Shown here piece after piece: positions 59,705-64,000 of a stretch of DNA of 64,000 nucleotides; position 1 is the first letter of the stretch, and each line of letters starts with the position of its first letter. The notes under the pieces were generated by a model. That model worked only from the letters and a program-made list of their open reading frames with translations, had not been told where the DNA came from and made no database searches. Made by a program: the position numbers and the translations under genes. This DNA is from Pseudomonas sp. GOM7. Lineage in GTDB: Bacteria > Pseudomonadota > Gammaproteobacteria > Pseudomonadales > Pseudomonadaceae. The stretch covers positions 1-64,000 of the forward strand of contig NZ_CP113519.1 in assembly GCF_026723825.1 (NCBI RefSeq). The letters run 5' to 3'.

Positions 59705-62700
59705 TCAGAAACGAGCCTGCCAACGCAGAATCAGCGCATGGTTCTGCGCCTTCTCGCCCAGTTCGCCGTTGTAACTCAGTGCCAGGTTCTGCGCGACGCT
59801 GAGGCCGAGATCCAGTCCCGCTTCGACTAGCAGGCTGTCGCGATCCAGCGCCGTGCCCTCCACCTCGAAGGCATTGCCGCCGGTGAGGAAGGACTGCCGT
59901 GCGCTGCTTTCGAGGTCGCCGAAGGTATGGCGCCAGCCCAGGCTCAGGCGTGGGGTCAGGCTCATGCCGTTCTCCAGGGTGCCGAGGTGGGCCAGGCGTA
60001 CGCCCAGGCTGCTGCTGAGGTTGTCCTGGTCGTTGCCCTCGACATGCAGGGCACCGCTGCCGCCGCGCTCGTCGTAGCCTTCGCTGCTGTAGCGCTGGTA
60101 GCCAAGAGAGGCGAAGGGCTCGGCCAGCAGGCGTTGATGGGCCGTGCGGTAGGCCAGTTCGGCGAAGGCCTGCTGGCTGTTGGCGTCGAAGTCGCCCTTG
60201 AGTTTCTCCTGCAGCCCGGCGAAGTCGAGGCGGCGCTGGCTGTCGTTGTCGTGGCGGCTATAGGCCGCGCCGAGGCGCAGGGCCCAGGGGCCGTCGAGAC
60301 GTTGTGCGTACAGGCCCAGGTGCAGGCTGCCGATGTCGTTCTCGGCGCTCTGGGTGGCGTCCACCTGGGTCTTGCCGTAGCCGCCCAGCACGCCCAGGCG
60401 CCATTGCCCGCCGACCGGCCAGTCGGCTCCGATCACCGCGCCGCCGTTGTCCTGGCGAATGTCGCCGGCCACGCTGTCGAGCTTGCCGTGGCTGCCCAGC
60501 GCTTGTATCCACAGGCGGGCGGCGGCGTTCGGGTCGTTCAGTTCGCGCGCTTGCTGGGGCACGCCGAGGGCGGCGAGCAATGGCCCGTCTTCCTCCAGTT
60601 GCGCGGTTTGCAGGCCGCCGCCGGCTACCTGCTGCATGGCCGCCAGCATGCTGGTGCCCACCTGCGTGCTGCTGGCCAGGGTGGCGCCGGCATTGCTGGC
60701 GTTGCTGCTGCCGGCCAGTTGTTCCAGGCCACGCTGCACATCCTGCGCGCTGGCACCCAACAGACGTTGCTGCAAGGCGCTGGCATTCTGGTTCTGCAGC
60801 GCCCTGGCCAGGCTGCGGGTATTGGCATTGCCGGCGAAATCGACCAGGCCCAGATCGTTGCGCTGCAGGGTCAGGGTGACGCTGTCGGCGGCGTAGCTCA
60901 GGGTCGGGGTAAAAAAGGCCAGGTTGCTGCTGACCGTGGCGAACTGACCGCTGATGCCAGCACCGGCCTCAAGGATCTGATACTGCCGGGACAGGGCATA
61001 TTCACCTGGCGCGGCGAGAATGCGCAGGTTGGCGCCGGCCAGGCTGGCGCTGCCTCGCACCTGGGTGGCGTCGGCGCTGCTGGGGGTGAGGTGGAAGTCG
61101 AAATTGGCGCCGCTGGTCAGCGTCAGGTTGCCATCCACCTGGCCGCCGCCGAAGCCGGCACCGCTGGCGACGCTGACATCGCCGAGAATGCGCCCGAGGT
61201 TGTGCAGGCTGCCGCCGAGTACCTGCACGCGGTCACTGAAGTCGCTGCTGTCGAGCGTCCAGGCGCCCGCCAGCACCTCGAGGCGCTCGAAGCCGGTGCT
61301 GTTGCCGAAGCTGCCACCCTCGGCGCCGTTCAACTGCACCCGGTCGTAGCCAGCGCCGCCGTCGATGCGGCCGATGAAGCGCCCGCCAGCCAGTACCTCC
61401 AGGCGGTCGTCACCGGCGCCCAGATCCACCGCCAGGCCATTGCGGCCTTCGATCAGGCCGGCATTGCTGAGCAGGTCGTCGCCAGCCCCCATCTGCACGG
61501 CGGCGCCCGCCGTGGTGCTGCCCAGCTCGTCCACCCGGGTGGTGGCGCTGCCGCCCTGGATGACGCCGCCGCTGCGGTTGAACAGCAGATCGTCGAAGTC
61601 ACCCACCAAGCCGATGGCCGCCTCCTCCTCACCGATGATGCTGCCGGCGTTGTCGATGCGCGCCAGGGTGGCGGCCACGCTGCTGGTGCCACGGCCGCTG
61701 GCCGCCGCGGTGCCGTTGGCACCGTCGTCGATGAGGATGCCCTTGGACTGGCCGAAGATGCTCGCGCCGCTGGCGTTGATGATGGTGCCGCCACCTGCGG
61801 CGATGCCATCCGCGCCGTTGGGCCGACCGCCGGAGTCCAGACCGCCGGCGCCGAGGCCTTCGATGCGGCCATGGTTCTCGATATAGGTCACGCCGTCGAT
61901 GTCGACGCCATCACCGTCGCCATTGCTGGTGGTCTGGCCCGCGCCCTCGTGGTCGTAGACATTGCCCGCGCCGGCGTAACGGCCGCTGATCAGGCCGTAG
62001 TTGAACACCACACCGTGGCTGTCGAGGCCGACGCCGGAGCCGTTGTTACCGATGATGGTGCCGTCTGCGTAGTTGATCACCACTGAGTCGGCGATGCGCA
62101 CGCCGCTGCTGGTGATGCCGCCGACCACCTTGTCGAAGGTCACTCCGTTGCCGTCTGCGGAGGTGATGATCAGGCGCTCCAGCCCCAGGAGGTTGGCGTC
62201 GGGGTTGAATGCCACAGGGTCGCCGCCATCGATGCCATGGCGCGGGCCTTCGATGCTGCCATGGTTGAGTATGGCAACGTTGCTGCGACCGTTCTCGATG
62301 GCCACGCCATCGGCGGCGGAGTAATCGTTCACGCAGTTCACGTAGCTCGGGCAACTGGTGTTGACCAGGCCCGTGGAAAAGATGCGGCCGTAGTTGCTCA
62401 GGGTGAAGTTGCTGCCCAGGCGCAGGGCGTCGTTGCCGCTGGAGCTGATCACCGCGTCACGGTTGCTGGTGCTGCCGTTGATGATCTGGTTGCCGCTGCT
62501 GCTGTAGTTGGCGTCGGCCTTGATCGCCCGCTCACCGTCCACGCTCGCGCCGCTTTGCGAGATGGTGCCCTGGTTGTCGATGAGGTAGTGGCCATTGGCG
62601 CGGTTGAGGCGGATGGCGACGTTGCCGGTGGCGTCGATCAGCGCGCCGGCGGCGTTGCGCAGGGTGAAATCGGGGGTGCCGCTGTTGGCATCGATGGCCC

Positions 62701-62947
62701 TGGCCGTGCCACTCTGGCGGATGCTACCGGCATTGTTCAGCAGCGAACTGCCGCTGGCCACCGTGACCGCCACGGTGCTGCCGCTGGTGGCCAGGCTGGC
62801 TGTCTGTTCCACCGTGCCGGTGCCGCTGAGGTTTTGCCCGCTGGTTTCCGTGCTACCGGCGGTGATGGTGAAGTCGGCGTGGGCCGGGCCGGCGATCAGG
62901 GCCTGCAAGGCCAGCGCAAGGGGGAGTGGACGCAGCAGCGGGTTCAT
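59705..62947 (-). CDS. Autotransporter (type V secretion) with beta-barrel domain
   Basis: 1080 residues. A signal peptide ends at IAGPAHA. The passenger (about 25-800) is Gly/Asn/Ser/Ala rich with many short repeats of the type NxGxI and DGVxIxN, which suggests a beta-helix; GAGDDLL and GAGDDRLEVL resemble hemolysin-type turns. The C-terminal translocator (about 815-1080) alternates hydrophobic residues and ends LRWQARF, an outer-membrane signature with terminal Phe. Start ATG 62947 has AAGGG eight bases upstream. Adhesin or enzyme role is not readable. One Cys pair (SCPSYVNC) in the passenger is unusual. Confidence 0.88.
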   Translation of the reverse strand: MNPLLRPLPLALALQALIAGPAHADFTITAGSTETSGQNLSGTGTVEQTASLATSGSTVAVTVASGSSLLNNAGSIRQSGTARAIDANSGTPDFTLRNAAGALIDATGNVAIRLNRANGHYLIDNQGTISQSGASVDGERAIKADANYSSSGNQIINGSTSNRDAVISSSGNDALRLGSNFTLSNYGRIFSTGLVNTSCPSYVNCVNDYSAADGVAIENGRSNVAILNHGSIEGPRHGIDGGDPVAFNPDANLLGLERLIITSADGNGVTFDKVVGGITSSGVRIADSVVINYADGTIIGNNGSGVGLDSHGVVFNYGLISGRYAGAGNVYDHEGAGQTTSNGDGDGVDIDGVTYIENHGRIEGLGAGGLDSGGRPNGADGIAAGGGTIINASGASIFGQSKGILIDDGANGTAAASGRGTSSVAATLARIDNAGSIIGEEEAAIGLVGDFDDLLFNRSGGVIQGGSATTRVDELGSTTAGAAVQMGAGDDLLSNAGLIEGRNGLAVDLGAGDDRLEVLAGGRFIGRIDGGAGYDRVQLNGAEGGSFGNSTGFERLEVLAGAWTLDSSDFSDRVQVLGGSLHNLGRILGDVSVASGAGFGGGQVDGNLTLTSGANFDFHLTPSSADATQVRGSASLAGANLRILAAPGEYALSRQYQILEAGAGISGQFATVSSNLAFFTPTLSYAADSVTLTLQRNDLGLVDFAGNANTRSLARALQNQNASALQQRLLGASAQDVQRGLEQLAGSSNASNAGATLASSTQVGTSMLAAMQQVAGGGLQTAQLEEDGPLLAALGVPQQARELNDPNAAARLWIQALGSHGKLDSVAGDIRQDNGGAVIGADWPVGGQWRLGVLGGYGKTQVDATQSAENDIGSLHLGLYAQRLDGPWALRLGAAYSRHDNDSQRRLDFAGLQEKLKGDFDANSQQAFAELAYRTAHQRLLAEPFASLGYQRYSSEGYDERGGSGALHVEGNDQDNLSSSLGVRLAHLGTLENGMSLTPRLSLGWRHTFGDLESSARQSFLTGGNAFEVEGTALDRDSLLVEAGLDLGLSVAQNLALSYNGELGEKAQNHALILRWQARF

Positions 62948-63053
62948 GGCGGGCACCCTTCGTTGGAATAAGAATGGCCAACGAAGATGCCCGGGGGTTA
63001 TGACGAAATGATGTCCAACGGCCGGCTCCGGGAGAGCTTTTGGATGGCTACCC

Positions 63054-64000
63054 TCAGTCGGCCATTTCTCCGCACAGATCCAGCCCCAGCCAGCGCTCCA
63101 CCTCGGCCTGCGCCAGGCCGGCGCCGAGCAGGGCGAACAGCTTGCCCAGCGCCGCTTCGCGCGTCATACCGCCGCAGGACACCAAACCGGCCTCGGCCAG
63201 CCGACTGCCGGCCGCGTACACGCCGAACTGCACATGGCCCTGCATGCACTGGCTGATGGCAGCCAGCACCACGCCCTGCTCATGGGCTTCGCGCAGCGCA
63301 GTCATGAACTCGGCATCGCCGGCCGGGCCGGTGCCGCTGCCATAGCATTCCAGCAGCAGGCCACGGGCGCCGCTGGCCACCAGTGCGCGCACCTGGGCAG
63401 CCTGCACGCCCGGGTAGAACGGCAGCACGGCCAGGCTGACCGGCTGGCGCTGCTGGCGGTAGTCGGTGGCCGCGTCGATGCTGGCAGCCCGCTCGGCCTG
63501 ACGCGTGCGCTCCAGCACCTGGAAGGCGTCGAAGGCATCGCTGCGCAACTTGGCGCAACGCGCGCCGTGCATCAGTTGGCCGTTGAAATACAGGTGCACC
63601 CCCGGCGCGACGCCGCGATGCAGGGTACGCAGGGCACCGAACAGGTTGGGCCAGGCGTCGCCGTTGGGCACGCCAGCCGGCTGCATGGCGCCGGTGAGCA
63701 CCACTGGCACGTTCAGGCCAAGCAGCAGGAAGCTCAATGCCGCGGCGCTGTAGGCCAGGGTATCGGTGCCATGCAGCACGAGCACGGCGTCGCAGCCGTC
63801 GGCTTCGACTGCCTGGACGATGGCATCGCGGATGGCCAGCCAGTGGCGCTGGGTCATGTTGGCGCTATCGATCAACGGCAGCAGTTCGCGGAAGACCCAG
63901 TGGGGCAGCTCGGCCGGGTTCTCTTCGCTCTGCCGGGCACGCATGCGTGCCTCGAAACCGGAGGCCGGCGCCAGGCCGGCTTCGCTCATCTGCATGCCGA
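63054..64000 (-). CDS. Type I asparaginase (5'-partial)
   Basis: Hydrolyses asparagine to aspartate and ammonia; cytosolic, no signal peptide. Visible 313 residues with the second catalytic motif VLHGTDTLAYSAAALSFLL, GAMQPAGVPNGDAWPN and YGSGTGPAGDAEF. The N-terminal TGGTIG motif and start codon lie past the window end: the frame is open to base 64000, and the codon before the first internal Met is Gly, as expected for TGGTIGM. The gene continues beyond the window. Confidence 0.92.
   Translation of the reverse strand, partial: GMQMSEAGLAPASGFEARMRARQSEENPAELPHWVFRELLPLIDSANMTQRHWLAIRDAIVQAVEADGCDAVLVLHGTDTLAYSAAALSFLLLGLNVPVVLTGAMQPAGVPNGDAWPNLFGALRTLHRGVAPGVHLYFNGQLMHGARCAKLRSDAFDAFQVLERTRQAERAASIDAATDYRQQRQPVSLAVLPFYPGVQAAQVRALVASGARGLLLECYGSGTGPAGDAEFMTALREAHEQGVVLAAISQCMQGHVQFGVYAAGSRLAEAGLVSCGGMTREAALGKLFALLGAGLAQAEVERWLGLDLCGEMAD

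Noticed and set aside
59927..62086. 719-codon open frame opposite the autotransporter gene
   Set aside because: It has low-complexity Ala/Gly/Val composition from GC-rich antisense codons, and it lies opposite a protein with clear signal peptide and barrel.

Overview
This window looks like the start of a Pseudomonas chromosome, linearised at or just inside dnaA. Evidence for the genus is the gene order dnaA-dnaN-recF-gyrB, then lptA-like/gmhB/glyS/glyQ/tag, trkA/rsmB/fmt/def, lysM/dprA/tsaC/qor/hemF/aroE, dgcH/dsbA/cc4/engB/ersA/polA/thrB and the coxBA cluster. The many short GC-rich interspersed repeats of pseudomonad type agree. The P. mendocina/oleovorans side of the genus is my guess, not shown by the data. 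No rRNA, tRNA or CRISPR array was seen. oriC should lie just before base 1.

Layout. 1-6156: replication genes dnaA, dnaN, recF (with two perfect parS sites) and gyrB. 6157-9651: an inserted accessory block with a RelB/RelE toxin-antitoxin pair and a 793-residue TOTE-type primase-helicase. It is bracketed by two diverged copies of the gyrB terminator region. 9730-9836: a probable unannotated Rsm-type sRNA with GGA hairpins and its own terminator. 9934-13697: a minus-strand membrane-lipid group (CdsA-like YnbB, PlsC-like acyltransferase, YnbA-like CDP-alcohol transferase, LptA-like acyltransferase) and gmhB. 13780-19722: glyS/glyQ, tag, an FMN flavoprotein, a lauroyl-type acyltransferase and a PilZ protein. 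19841-25654: mprF with its VirJ/AcvB partner, an NlpC/P60 protein, a queuosine-precursor transporter under a preQ1-I-like riboswitch, and a TPR protein. 25744-30077: trkA, rsmB, fmt, def. 30230-37929: LysM protein, dprA, tsaC, qor, hemF, aroE, cryptochrome DASH.

38188-48112: diguanylate cyclase, EEP-family protein, dsbA, two cytochromes c, engB, the ErsA sRNA with an AlgU-type promoter, polA, a DUF2782 protein and thrB. 48213-56665: the complete caa3-type cytochrome c oxidase and heme A assembly cluster, with an RpoS-like -10 upstream. 57068-64000: a hypothetical protein, an AEC transporter, glutaminase, a large autotransporter and a type I asparaginase cut by the window end.

How it works together: most of the window is housekeeping (replication, translation, formylation/deformylation, heme and aromatic synthesis, respiration). 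Accessory content is concentrated behind gyrB and in MITE-like and REP-like repeats between genes. Several control elements were read directly: parS, an Rsm-like sRNA, a preQ1 riboswitch, a LexA-like box before tag, ErsA with an AlgU promoter, and an RpoS-like promoter before coxB.
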